From NCBI RefSeq assembly GCF_013112485.1, contig NZ_JABFHG010000014.1, positions 111,039 through 175,038 of the forward strand: a stretch of 64,000 nucleotides of DNA, given 5' to 3'. The notes below the pieces were generated by a model. The model had not been told where the DNA came from and searched no databases. It saw only the letters and a program-made list of their open reading frames with translations. The DNA is from Roseicella sp. DB1501. GTDB taxonomy: Bacteria; Pseudomonadota; Alphaproteobacteria; Acetobacterales; Acetobacteraceae. The position numbers were made by a program, and so were the translations under genes. Of the stretch, positions 39,763 through 48,439 are shown piece after piece. The first letter of the stretch is position 1; every line of letters starts with the position of its first letter.

Positions 39763-40170
39763 ATGTCGGCCACGGCGAAGAGTGGTGCCCAGATCGGCGC
39801 CGAGAACGCTACCAGGCTCAAAGCCTATTTCGCCGGGCTCCAAGCCGCAGGCCAAGGCCTGCCAGAGCGTGATGGCAAGGCGAACATCTCCGCCATTGCC
39901 CTAGCAGCCGGGGTTGACCGCCAAGTCTTGTACAAAAATCCAGCCGCGGCTGCCGCCTTGGCCGAAGCGGTTGCACTTCTCGGATTGGCCCCGCCGCAGC
40001 GACAGGAGCCGCAAGTCGCGGCGAGGGACGGGCGAGATCAGCGCATCCTGAAGCTCGAGCAGGAAAATGCCGCCCTGAAGGCCGAGAATCTTGATCTTAG
40101 GCGCCGGGTTCGTCGCCTCGAACATGTCGAGTCACACATGGTCGAGACGGGCAGGAGGACCGCACGGTGA
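39763..40170 (+). CDS. Small coiled-coil accessory protein of the recombinase operon
   Basis: The 135-residue protein (MSATAKSGAQIGAENATRLKAYFAGLQAAG) has an HTH-like middle (NISAIALAAGVDRQVLYKNPAAAAALAEAVALL) and a C-terminal coiled coil (RILKLEQENAALKAENLDLRRRVRRLEHVE). GGGGAG before ATG 39763 supports this start; an ATG at 39709 would overlap the upstream gene. The end overlaps the helicase gene (GTGA). HTH plus coiled coil suggests a DNA-binding partner of the recombinases. Confidence 0.65.
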   Translation: MSATAKSGAQIGAENATRLKAYFAGLQAAGQGLPERDGKANISAIALAAGVDRQVLYKNPAAAAALAEAVALLGLAPPQRQEPQVAARDGRDQRILKLEQENAALKAENLDLRRRVRRLEHVESHMVETGRRTAR

Positions 40171-42254
40171 CCGGTCGTAAGGTCGGCGCTGAGGCCGAAC
40201 GCGCCGACCGTCGGGAGGGTGCGACCTCAACGGCCGGCGAGCGTCAGGCTATGGCGTCCAATCTCGGCGTCGTACTCGCTCTTCGGGATGAGGCCCGGGT
40301 GGAGCTGTACCCCGCCGAGGCGCCTCATGACCAATCTGGAAGCTTCGAGGACACGAACGTCCGAGGTGGCCAGTCGCCCGGCAGCTTCCTTGTGCGCTTC
40401 CTAGCTCGGTCCAAACGCTTCCCGGGGATTGGCCTCGGTACGGCCCATAGACTGTGGAGGGCTCACGGCCCGGCACTCTATCGCATCTTGGCCGGCGACG
40501 ATCCGTGCCCCCTTCATACTGTCTTGGGTGAGGAGCGGGCGGCCGAGCTCCTCCATGCCTGGCAAGAGGACCAGGCCGAGAGCGATGTCGCGGTCTGGCT
40601 CGATGAGAACCGGCTCGACCCTCGCCTGGCAAACAAGGTTATAGCGGTTTGGGGCAAGGAAGGTGCCGCGAAGCTCCGGGCGAACCCATACGTCATGCTG
40701 ACCTTTGCGGATTGGCCGAAGGTCGACGCCGCGGCGTATCGCGTTGGCATCGACGCTGCCGACCCGCGTCGGCTCGTCGGCGCGGTCGAAGCCGACCTCT
40801 ATGCGCGTCTGGAGCAGAAAGATGCGGCAGTCCGTCGAGAGGTCCTCGTAGCGTCTGTTTGCTGCAGGCTCGGCCGAGGACCTGCCCTCGCGGAACGTGC
40901 GGTCGACCTCGCAATCATCGAAGGCGGTGCCGTGCTGGCGCCAGGCGGCTGCCTGCTGCAACCAGCCGGGGCAGCAGTGATGGAGCGGTATGTCGAGGAT
41001 CGGATCCGCGACATGCAGCTTCAGTCTCGGCAAGGCGGCCTGTTCGATGTGTCAATTCGGGGCGCTCAGGTCGATGCGGAGATTTCTGCCTCGGAGCGAG
41101 GAAGCGCTCATGACCTGACGTCCGAGCAGCAGCATGCAGTTCTGATGGCGGTGAGCGAAGGCATTTCGCTGCTCATCGGCGGCGCGGGTGTTGGCAAGAC
41201 AACGACCCTGCGGGCTGTACATGCGGTCATGGGACGTCACAATCTGCCGGTGTTGCAGATGGCCCTGGCCGGGCGCGCGGCACAGCGGCTGCGAGAGGCG
41301 ACGGGGTGTCATGCCTATACCATCGCTGGCTTCCTGATGCAGGTGTCTTCTGGCCGCCTGAAAGTCCCTCCAGATGCGCTGGTCGTGGTCGACGAGGCTT
41401 CGATGCTCGATCTCCCCACGGCCTATCGGATCCTTCGAGCCCTGCCGAGAAGCACGCGGCTGATGCTGGTCGGAGACCCGGCCCAGCTATCGCCGATCGG
41501 CTTTGGGCTGGTGTTCCACATTGCGGCAGCCGAGCGGCGCCTGCCGACTGTCGAGCTGACGCGTGTGCACCGGCAGGCATCGGAAACCGGGATCCCCCAG
41601 GTGGCTGCAGCTGTCCGCGCAGGCCACCTCCCTTCCCTTCCCACATTCGGCTTCTCGCCATCCCTCGGCGTGAGTGTGCTGCCCTGCCAGCCGGAGCAGC
41701 TTGGTGCAGCGCTGGTTGACGCAGTGTCGGCCCTTGGGGGCGTCGGCGCCTGCCAGATCCTCGCTCCTTTGCGCAAAGGGGAGACTGGTTCCGACGGAAT
41801 CAATGCCCGTTTCCATGCTATCTGCGCCTCCGCGCGTAGGCGTGTGCCGAATCGGCAAATCGCCGTGGACGAGCCGGTCGTGTGGACGGTCAATGATTGG
41901 GAGCGTGGCCTCATGAATGGCTCACTGGGCCATGTCATGAACGTCGACGGCCAGGGTCATACGATCATTGAGATGGATGGGACCATCCATCGTTTCGATC
42001 CGCTCGACAGTCTGCAGGCCCTCCAGCTCGCATACGCGATCACCGTCCATAAGGCGCAGGGGAGCCAGTTTCAGCGGATCGTGGTGCCCATATTCCCAAG
42101 CAGGCTCCTCGATCGGACTCTAATCTACACAGCCATTACGAGGGCAACCGAGCAGGTGGTGTTGGTCGGTGATATCACGGCCGCCGAACGAGCCATCCGA
42201 GCCTTGCCACGTTCAGAAGCCCGTATGGTCGGCCTGAACCTGATGGCGGCTTGA
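40167..42254 (+). CDS. RecD-like superfamily 1B DNA helicase
   Basis: The 695-residue protein has an N-terminal helix-rich region with a helix-hairpin-helix-like stretch (RFPGIGLGTAHRLWRAHG) and a RecD2-type helicase core: Walker A IGGAGVGKTTTLRAV, Walker B VVVDEASMLD, GDPAQLSPIG (motif III), LTRVHRQ, YAITVHKAQGSQF (motif V region) and YTAITRATEQVVLVGD (motif VI). It would unwind DNA 5'-3'. The GTG start overlaps the upstream stop, placing it in the recombinase operon and suggesting a role in transposition or circular-intermediate processing rather than in chromosomal repair. Confidence 0.85.
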   Translation: MTGRKVGAEAERADRREGATSTAGERQAMASNLGVVLALRDEARVELYPAEAPHDQSGSFEDTNVRGGQSPGSFLVRFLARSKRFPGIGLGTAHRLWRAHGPALYRILAGDDPCPLHTVLGEERAAELLHAWQEDQAESDVAVWLDENRLDPRLANKVIAVWGKEGAAKLRANPYVMLTFADWPKVDAAAYRVGIDAADPRRLVGAVEADLYARLEQKDAAVRREVLVASVCCRLGRGPALAERAVDLAIIEGGAVLAPGGCLLQPAGAAVMERYVEDRIRDMQLQSRQGGLFDVSIRGAQVDAEISASERGSAHDLTSEQQHAVLMAVSEGISLLIGGAGVGKTTTLRAVHAVMGRHNLPVLQMALAGRAAQRLREATGCHAYTIAGFLMQVSSGRLKVPPDALVVVDEASMLDLPTAYRILRALPRSTRLMLVGDPAQLSPIGFGLVFHIAAAERRLPTVELTRVHRQASETGIPQVAAAVRAGHLPSLPTFGFSPSLGVSVLPCQPEQLGAALVDAVSALGGVGACQILAPLRKGETGSDGINARFHAICASARRRVPNRQIAVDEPVVWTVNDWERGLMNGSLGHVMNVDGQGHTIIEMDGTIHRFDPLDSLQALQLAYAITVHKAQGSQFQRIVVPIFPSRLLDRTLIYTAITRATEQVVLVGDITAAERAIRALPRSEARMVGLNLMAA

Positions 42255-42369
42255 GCTGCAACGCTCAGATGGAACACGCGGGTTCGGTGATGACCGACGG
42301 ATGCCTATCGCCTATCCTGCCATTGGGCCGCGGTACGGCGCCATCTGGCGCACCTGGAGAGGTGAAGAG

Positions 42370-42702
42370 ATGCCACCGAGCTCTCGAACTGTCGTAACCG
42401 TCCATTCGAGCGACATCGCTGGTCCGACTAGAACGGTGAGGTGCGGCGACGTCATCGTTGTGGGACCGGAGCTAACGCCAGAACAGCGCGCCAGCAATAT
42501 TCGTCAAAACATCCGTCACAGCGATGAGATTTCAGCCAGGCTTCGTGCGTCCTCCAACACGCCGCCGGTATGGAATATCCGCAGGCCGGGCGTCAGCCTG
42601 TATTACGCAAACAAGGACCGACCCGGAACGGTCATCCACGAAAAGGACGGCGAGATCGAAGTTGGAATCCTTCTGAAGGATGGGACCTTCCAGAAGCTAT
42701 AA
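42370..42702 (+). CDS. Hypothetical protein
   Basis: The 110-residue protein (MPPSSRTVVTVHSSDIAG) ends with an EVGILLKDGTFQKL segment. GAGGTGAAGAG lies just before the ATG at 42370, which is why this start was preferred to ATG 42301. I recognise no domain. It lies 115 bp after the helicase gene and may be the last gene of the mobility operon. Confidence 0.5.
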   Translation: MPPSSRTVVTVHSSDIAGPTRTVRCGDVIVVGPELTPEQRASNIRQNIRHSDEISARLRASSNTPPVWNIRRPGVSLYYANKDRPGTVIHEKDGEIEVGILLKDGTFQKL

Positions 42703-42762
42703 AATCTGGCGCCTAACCAATTCTAACGCAGCTACCCCAAGCACTCTGCGGGATTTAGCAGG

Positions 42763-42969
42763 TCAGGTTGGTCGGATGGGCTGCAGCGCTTCCAGGACGG
42801 TGTCCAGGTCGTGACCCACGACCACCATCTTCCCTCCCGGTAGAAGCAAAAGCGTCGTGTCCTGCTCGACCATCTCACAGGCGCCGAGAAGTGCGCCGGG
42901 CTTCAAGGCATGGCGTCGCCCATCTTGATCGCGAATCACCATCCACGCTCCGACGCGCTCGATCTCCAT
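42763..42969 (-). CDS. Small hypothetical protein
   Basis: The 68-residue product MEIERVGAWMVIRDQDGRRH continues with ALKPGALLGACEM and LLLLPGGKMVVVGHDLDTVLEAL, a compact beta-rich pattern with good coding character. An upstream ATG at 42996 is also in frame. The function is unknown. It is one of the few element genes on the minus strand, between the mobility operon and the cargo. Confidence 0.5.
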   Translation of the reverse strand: MEIERVGAWMVIRDQDGRRHALKPGALLGACEMVEQDTTLLLLPGGKMVVVGHDLDTVLEALQPIRPT

Positions 42970-43238
42970 GGCGACCCCCGAAACCCCCACGCACAACGCG
43001 CCGAGGTTAGTCCGATATCATCCAGCCGCAGTTCACATTTTGTTCGAAACTCGAGCGCCGTGATCAGCCGCCGGGGATCACGCCCGTCGCTTCGGTTGGC
43101 TTCGACGCAGTGCTTCACGAGCCGTCTCGCCATGCAGAGACTCTTCGCCATGGCTTTGGCATCGATAGCGAGCGCTTGGCTGCGGCAGACGAACGGGCCG
43201 ATCGGCACGGTGGAGGCGTGAACCTTGACACCGGACAC
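42936..43238 (-). CDS. Small hypothetical protein, doubtful
   Basis: The 100-residue frame starts at GTG 43238 and includes AMAKSLCMARRLVKHCVEANRSDGRDPRRLITALEFRTKCELRL, which has plausible helical protein character. Its end overlaps the start of the preceding small gene by about 34 bp. There is no recognisable domain and no strong ribosome binding site. It would fill the otherwise empty gap 43000-43342 before chrB. Confidence 0.3.
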   Translation of the reverse strand: MSGVKVHASTVPIGPFVCRSQALAIDAKAMAKSLCMARRLVKHCVEANRSDGRDPRRLITALEFRTKCELRLDDIGLTSARCAWGFRGSPWRSSASERGW

Positions 43239-43342
43239 GGCCCTCTCTTAGCTCAGAGCCAAGGGGACTACCGCGATTGCCCCGTGAGGCTTCGGCTGAA
43301 GGATCGCGTCCGAAACTCCACAGTTAAGGGAGAGGACGTGCC

Positions 43343-44176
43343 ATGCCAGCCCCCGATACCATTACTGTATCACAACTCTCTCGCCTCGTCGGCTTGCCCG
43401 ATGCGCCGCTGCTCCTCGATGTGCGCACTGAAGAGGACTATGCGACCGATCCACGGCTGCTGCCGGCGTCCTTCCGACGCGATGCGCGCAGTGTCACCAG
43501 CTGGGCCGCTGACTATGCCGGACGTCCCGTGGTCGTCATCTGCCAGCGTGGTCTGAAGCTCAGTCAGGGTGTCGCTGCCTGGCTACGCCAGAGCGGCGCC
43601 AGGGCCGAGGTGCTGGATGGCGGCTTCGAAGCCTGGGTGAAGTCGGCCGGTGACGGCATGTTATTGCGCCCGGACCATATCCCGCCGCGAAATGCCCAAG
43701 GCAGGACGGTCTGGGTCACACGCGCTCGCCCCAAGATCGACCGCATCGCCTGCCCCTGGCTGATCCGCCGCTTTGTGGACCCGAGCGCCGTCTTCCTATT
43801 CGTGGCGCCCTCCGAGGTCACGGCGGTGGCCGAGCGCTTCAACGCCACCCCCTTTGACATTGAGGAGGTGTTCTGGAGCCACCGGGGGGACCGCTGCACC
43901 TTCGACGCCATGGTCGAGGAGTTCGGCCTGGGATCGGAGGCACTGAACCGGCTGGCCCTGATCGTGCGCGGTGCCGACACTGCCCGGCCGGACTTGGTGC
44001 CGGAGTCGGCTGGCCTGCTCGCCGCTTCGCTCGGTCTGTCGCGCATGTACCGCGATGACCTGGCGCAGCTCGACGCGGCGATGGGCCTCTACGATTCCTT
44101 CTTCCGCTGGAGCCGCGATGCCGTCGCCGAGACGCATAATTGGCCTACCGGCAACCACAAAGGGGCTAAGGCATGA
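43343..44176 (+). CDS. chrB: Chromate resistance protein ChrB with N-terminal rhodanese domain
   Basis: The 277-residue protein has an N-terminal rhodanese-like domain (about 5-110; LLLDVRTEEDYATDPR, active-loop Cys in VVVICQRGLKLSQGVA) and a C-terminal ChrB domain (VWVTRARPKIDRIACPWLIRRFVDPSAVFLFV, EEVFWSHRGDRCTFDAMVEEFGL). ChrB proteins act as chromate-responsive regulators or accessory factors of the ChrA pump. GGGAGAGG precedes the start. Its stop overlaps the chrA start (ATGA). Confidence 0.87.
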   Translation: MPAPDTITVSQLSRLVGLPDAPLLLDVRTEEDYATDPRLLPASFRRDARSVTSWAADYAGRPVVVICQRGLKLSQGVAAWLRQSGARAEVLDGGFEAWVKSAGDGMLLRPDHIPPRNAQGRTVWVTRARPKIDRIACPWLIRRFVDPSAVFLFVAPSEVTAVAERFNATPFDIEEVFWSHRGDRCTFDAMVEEFGLGSEALNRLALIVRGADTARPDLVPESAGLLAASLGLSRMYRDDLAQLDAAMGLYDSFFRWSRDAVAETHNWPTGNHKGAKA

Positions 44177-45570
44177 GCGACGCGACCGTGGAGGCCCTGG
44201 GTCAGGAACAAGAAGCGAAGGCGGCCGCCGAGGCGCGGCTGCCGTCCTTCGCCGAAGCGCTGCGCGTCTGGCTGAAAATCGGCCTGCTCTCCTTTGGCGG
44301 ACCGGCGGGTCAGATTGCCCTACTGCACCGGGAAGTGGTCGATGAGCGGCACTGGATTGGTGACCGCCGCTTTCTGCATGGTCTGAACTTCTGCACCCTG
44401 CTGCCGGGACCGGAGGCCCAGCAGCTCGCCACCTATCTCGGCTGGCTGATGCACGGCGTGCGCGGCGGGTTGGCTGCCGGACTCCTCTTCGTGCTGCCGG
44501 GCGCCGTGGTCATGCTCGCCCTGTCGCTGATCTACGCGACCCTGGGCGACGTGCCGCTGATCGCCGCCCTGTTCTTCGGCCTCAAATGCGCCGTCCTCGT
44601 TTTGGTGGTCGAGGCGCTGCTGCGCATCGGGCGACGGGCGCTGAAGGGAAGAGCAGCCTGGGCGCTGGCGGTCGCGGCCTTTGCCGCCCTGTTCTTTCTC
44701 AACTTGCCCTTTCCCTTGGTCGTCCTGGCGGCCGGCGTCATCGGCTACCTTGCGCCCCACGCCTTCACACATGGCAGCCACGGGAGCGCCAAGAGCGACG
44801 CACCGGCCGTGATCGACGCGGTGCTGGCGGCCGATCCGGGACGGCCGGCGCGACTGGCGGCCGGCGCGCGGCGAGCCGGGTATATCGGCCTGGCACTCTG
44901 GCTGCTGCCGGTTGCGGCACTTCTGACGGTGGGCAGCACCTACGCCAACGTGGCGTGGTTCTTCTCCAAGATGGCGGTCGTGACCGTCGGCGGCGCCTAT
45001 GCGGTGCTCGCCTATGTCGCTCAGGACGCGGTGCAGTCGTATCAGTGGCTGTCTGCACAAGAGATGTTGGCCGGTCTCGGCCTGGCGGAGACAACACCGG
45101 GGCCGCTGATCCTGGTGCTGCAGTTTGTCGGCTTCCTGGCCGGCTTCCGTGCACCGGAAGCGTTGAGCGGTGTGCCAGGCGGTATCGCCGCATCGGTTCT
45201 GGTGCTGTGGGTCACCTTTGCCCCTTGCTTCGTCTTCGTCTTCCTGGGCGCGCCCTGGATCGAGCGCCTGCAGGAAAACAAAGCGCTCTCGGGCGCCCTG
45301 GCCGCCATCACCGCCGCCGTGGTCGGCGTGGTGGCCAACCTCGCCGTCTGGTTCGGGCTGCGGGTGCTGTTCCGGGACATGCAGCTCGTCCAGCTCGGCC
45401 CGCTCGGGGTGGAGCTGCCGGTGCTGACCTCGCTCGATCTGGCGGCGCTCGGCCTTGCCATACTCGCCGCCGTCTGCCTGTTCCGTCTCAAGCTTGGCGT
45501 CGTGAAAACCCTCGGCATCGCCGCCGGGGCCGGCCTCCTCGTGCGGCTCGCCCTCGGCCTGGGTGCCTAA
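44173..45570 (+). CDS. chrA: Chromate efflux transporter ChrA
   Basis: The 465-residue polytopic membrane protein has two homologous CHR halves. The first begins LRVWLKIGLLSFGGPAGQIALLHREVVDERHWIGDRRFLHGLNFCTLLPGPEAQQLATYLGW; the second has WFFSKMAVVTVGGAYAVLAYVAQDAV and MLAGLGLAETTPGPLILVLQFVGFLAGF. It exports chromate using the membrane potential. Cotranscribed with chrB, and followed after 23 bp by a DUF1259 gene as in many chromate islands. Confidence 0.94.
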   Translation: MSDATVEALGQEQEAKAAAEARLPSFAEALRVWLKIGLLSFGGPAGQIALLHREVVDERHWIGDRRFLHGLNFCTLLPGPEAQQLATYLGWLMHGVRGGLAAGLLFVLPGAVVMLALSLIYATLGDVPLIAALFFGLKCAVLVLVVEALLRIGRRALKGRAAWALAVAAFAALFFLNLPFPLVVLAAGVIGYLAPHAFTHGSHGSAKSDAPAVIDAVLAADPGRPARLAAGARRAGYIGLALWLLPVAALLTVGSTYANVAWFFSKMAVVTVGGAYAVLAYVAQDAVQSYQWLSAQEMLAGLGLAETTPGPLILVLQFVGFLAGFRAPEALSGVPGGIAASVLVLWVTFAPCFVFVFLGAPWIERLQENKALSGALAAITAAVVGVVANLAVWFGLRVLFRDMQLVQLGPLGVELPVLTSLDLAALGLAILAAVCLFRLKLGVVKTLGIAAGAGLLVRLALGLGA

Positions 45571-45593
45571 GACCATCAAGAGGAAACGTCACC

Positions 45594-46517
45594 ATGGTTA
45601 AGCTCACCTACCGCGCCGCCCTCCTGGCTGCCGCGCTCCTGCTGCCGATCGCTGCCATGGCTCAGCCGTCCGGCGGGACGCCCAATGCCGATTGGCACCG
45701 CACCGTGGACGATGTGCTCGGCAAGCCAGGCACTGAGATGCCGGGCGGGGTCTGGCGCGTTGCCCTGCCACGCACCGATCTGAAGGTCATGCTGGATGGT
45801 GTCCAGCTACGACCCGGCTTCGCACTCGGCTCCTGGCTCGCCTTCCATCCGCATGGCCAGGAGCTGATGGTCATGGGCGACCTGGTGCTGCTTGATACCG
45901 AGGTGGCGCCGGTCATGCGCCGGCTGGCCGCCGCCGGGCTCGAGGTCACGGCGCTCCATAACCATGTGCTGCGAGCGCAGCCGGCGACCATGTACATGCA
46001 TGTGGCCGGACATGGGGAGGCCGCCAAGCTCGCCACAGCGCTGCGCGCCGCCCTGCAGGAAAGCGCCACCCCACTGCAGGGAGCCACCGCGCCGGCCGCC
46101 GCCGGTGCAGAACGCATCGAAGGCCTCGACACCGCCGCCATTGCTCGCGTGCTCGGCCGCGAAGGGCGCGCATCCGGTGGGGTGTATGGCGTTTCGGTGC
46201 CGCGCGCCGAGACCATCCGGGAAGACGGCATGGACGTCCCGCCGGCCCTCGGCCTCGGCACCGCCATCAACTTCCAGGCGGCGGGGAATGGGAAGGCTGC
46301 GATTACCGGCGATTTCGTGCTGACCGCCAGCGAGGTGGTGCCGGTGCAGCGGGCGCTGCTGGAAAACGGCATCGAGGTCACCGCCATCCACAACCACATG
46401 ATCGGCGAGGAGCCGCGCCTGTTCTTCATGCATTTCTGGGCGGTCGATGACGGCGAGAAGCTGGCGCGTGGACTGCGTGCGGCCCTGGACCGCACCAACA
46501 GCCGCCCAAGCGGCTAG
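45594..46517 (+). CDS. Secreted DUF1259 (LppY/LpqO) family protein
   Basis: The 307-residue protein has a signal peptide (VKLTYRAALLAAALLLPIAAMAQ) and two tandem DUF1259 repeats (about 32-150 and 170-300), each with an ALHNHVL/AIHNHMIGEEPRLFFMHFW-type His-rich signature that could bind metal. The function is unknown; the family is often found next to chrA, which suggests an extracytoplasmic role in chromate tolerance. AGAGGAAA lies before the start. Confidence 0.85.
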   Translation: MVKLTYRAALLAAALLLPIAAMAQPSGGTPNADWHRTVDDVLGKPGTEMPGGVWRVALPRTDLKVMLDGVQLRPGFALGSWLAFHPHGQELMVMGDLVLLDTEVAPVMRRLAAAGLEVTALHNHVLRAQPATMYMHVAGHGEAAKLATALRAALQESATPLQGATAPAAAGAERIEGLDTAAIARVLGREGRASGGVYGVSVPRAETIREDGMDVPPALGLGTAINFQAAGNGKAAITGDFVLTASEVVPVQRALLENGIEVTAIHNHMIGEEPRLFFMHFWAVDDGEKLARGLRAALDRTNSRPSG

Positions 46518-46527
46518 GGCTCGCGCC

Positions 46528-47181
46528 ATGCAACGGCGTGGTCTGCTCGGCCTAACGGGTCTCGCCATGGCGGGCCGTCAGGCGGAAGCCCAATCTCAGC
46601 GGCAGCAGGTCGATTTCGAGGCGGCGCCCCTCGGCGCCCCTCCGCCTGGCTTCACCGTGGCGCTCACCGGCGGCGGCCCGCCGCCACGCTGGGTGGTGCT
46701 GGAGGACGCGACCGCGCCGGCAGGCCCGAAGGTACTTGCGGAAATCAGCCGCGACCGCACGGATACACGGTTTCCGCTCGCAGTGCTTGACGGCGTCCGC
46801 GCACGAGACGCAGCCCTCTCAGTGCGCTTCCGCGCCATCGATGGACGGGTGGATCAGGCGGCCGGCCTCGTGCTGCGCTACCGCGACGCCCGCAACTACT
46901 ACGTCGCCCGTGCCAACGCGCTGGAGAACAATGTCCGCCTTTACCGCGTCGTGGACGGCCGACGCATCCAGTTCGCTGGCACCGATGCGCCGGTGCCGCG
47001 CGACCGTTGGCAGACGCTGGGCCTGCGGGTTGAAGGCGAGCGCTTCGACGTGTGGCTGGACAGGCGAGCGCTGTTTACCGCGACCGACCGGACCTTCACG
47101 AACGCCGGCCAAGTCGGGGTTTGGACCAAGGCCGACAGCCTCACGCATTTTGACAGCTTTGAGGTGGAAGCACTGCGATAA
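46528..47181 (+). CDS. Secreted DUF1080/LamG-like protein
   Basis: The 217-residue protein begins MQRRGLLGLTGLAMAGRQAEAQ, a Tat-like signal (twin Arg). The rest reads like a concanavalin-like sandwich: VDFEAAPLGAPPPGF, AGLVLRYRDARNYYVARANALENNVRLYRVVDGRR, DRWQTLGLRVEGERFDVWLDRRALF, GQVGVWTKADSLTHFDSFEV. This is the layout of DUF1080 (3-keto-glycoside hydrolase-like) and carbohydrate-binding domains. It follows the DUF1259 gene by 10 bp. A related domain is fused to the GMC oxidoreductase two genes downstream. Confidence 0.65.
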   Translation: MQRRGLLGLTGLAMAGRQAEAQSQRQQVDFEAAPLGAPPPGFTVALTGGGPPPRWVVLEDATAPAGPKVLAEISRDRTDTRFPLAVLDGVRARDAALSVRFRAIDGRVDQAAGLVLRYRDARNYYVARANALENNVRLYRVVDGRRIQFAGTDAPVPRDRWQTLGLRVEGERFDVWLDRRALFTATDRTFTNAGQVGVWTKADSLTHFDSFEVEALR

Positions 47182-47197
47182 CGCGAGGTTCAGTGCC

Positions 47198-48343
47198 ATG
47201 AAACAGGACATGCACCCCTCTGCCGGTGGGTCCGCCGGTCCGGCAAACGGCGCGCTCCGGCTCGCCCTGATGTGGCGGGACAACCCAGCCGCGCCCGACC
47301 CAGCCAGCCGGTATCGCACCCGGCTGCAGCCTTTGACCGAAGCGCTCACCCAGGCCGGGGTGATGGTCGAGCCAGTGCTCTATGCGGACGAGGCGGCCGA
47401 TGCCGTTCATGACCAGCTGCTGCGATATGACGGGGTCATGGTGTGGGTCAATCCGCTCGCCGATGGGCAGGATCGCTCCCGGCTCGACCCAATGCTGCGG
47501 CAGGTGGCCCGCAGCGGAGTCTGGGTAAGTGCCGATCCGGGCGTGATACAGACAATGGGCACGAAGGAGGTGCTGTTCCGCACCCGCAGCCTGAGCTGGG
47601 ACGCCGATACTCATCTTTATGAAACGTTCGAGGTGTTCCAGAGGCGGTTTCCCTCACGCCTGGAGGCGGGACGGCCTCGTATCCTGAAGCCGCAGCGGGG
47701 CAATGACGGCCAAGGCGTATGGAAGGTGGAGCTGCAGCATCAAACCGCGTCTCGCCACCCCGAGACGCCGGATCGTTGGTCCAACACCACGATGCTTGTG
47801 GTGCAAGCGGCGGCAGATGACGGGATCGAGGCCGTGCCCATCCCGGCGTTCCTCGAACGCTGCCGGCCATACTTCTCAAACGTGAGCTGCCTGATCGATC
47901 AGGCATTCCAACCGCGCGTCGGCGAGGGGATGATCCGCTGCTATCTTTCGCAGGACCAGGTCGTCGGATGGTCCGAGCAGTGGCCCCGGCGCGAGACTGC
48001 TGCCGCGGGCCGGCCCGCTCTGGGGATGGCCTCGGCAAAGACGATGCATGAGCCGTCCGCTGCCCGGTTCCAGCGCCTGCGTCGGATGATGGCAGAAGCC
48101 TGGCTGCCCTCCATGTTGGGCATCCTTGATCTGGCGCCGACCGCCTTACCCGCGATCTGGGACGCCGATTTTCTTCTCGGGCCGCCGGATGCCGCCGGAC
48201 AGGACACCTACGTGCTCTGCGAGATCAACGTCAGCTCGGTCCTGCCTTTTCCAGATACGGCAGCAGGCAGCATCGCACGTACAGTATCAAGCTGCCTTAA
48301 GGCGGCAAGACAAGCACGCTGTGAATCAAGACCAACCGCCTGA
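47198..48343 (+). CDS. Cj0069-like family protein (ATP-grasp-like)
   Basis: The 381-residue cytoplasmic protein begins ALRLALMWRDNPAAPDPASRYRTRLQPLTEALTQAGV. Later segments are VMVWVNPLADGQDRSRLDPML, DPGVIQTMGTKEVLFRTRSLSWDADTHLYE, RILKPQRGNDGQGVWKVEL and VLCEINVSSVLPFPDTA. The order (lysine followed by glycine-rich loop, then an ExN motif) resembles ATP-grasp ligases and the Cj0069 family. Substrate unknown. It lies in the same run of genes behind chrA. Confidence 0.6.
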   Translation: MKQDMHPSAGGSAGPANGALRLALMWRDNPAAPDPASRYRTRLQPLTEALTQAGVMVEPVLYADEAADAVHDQLLRYDGVMVWVNPLADGQDRSRLDPMLRQVARSGVWVSADPGVIQTMGTKEVLFRTRSLSWDADTHLYETFEVFQRRFPSRLEAGRPRILKPQRGNDGQGVWKVELQHQTASRHPETPDRWSNTTMLVVQAAADDGIEAVPIPAFLERCRPYFSNVSCLIDQAFQPRVGEGMIRCYLSQDQVVGWSEQWPRRETAAAGRPALGMASAKTMHEPSAARFQRLRRMMAEAWLPSMLGILDLAPTALPAIWDADFLLGPPDAAGQDTYVLCEINVSSVLPFPDTAAGSIARTVSSCLKAARQARCESRPTA

Positions 48344-48439
48344 TCTGTTTTGAAGGCGTCTGTAGTAACGCTCAGCTTCAGGGGCTTCCCTGAGCAGTTC
48401 AGCGTGTGCTGGTCAGGCATTATAAGAAGGGAGGACACT

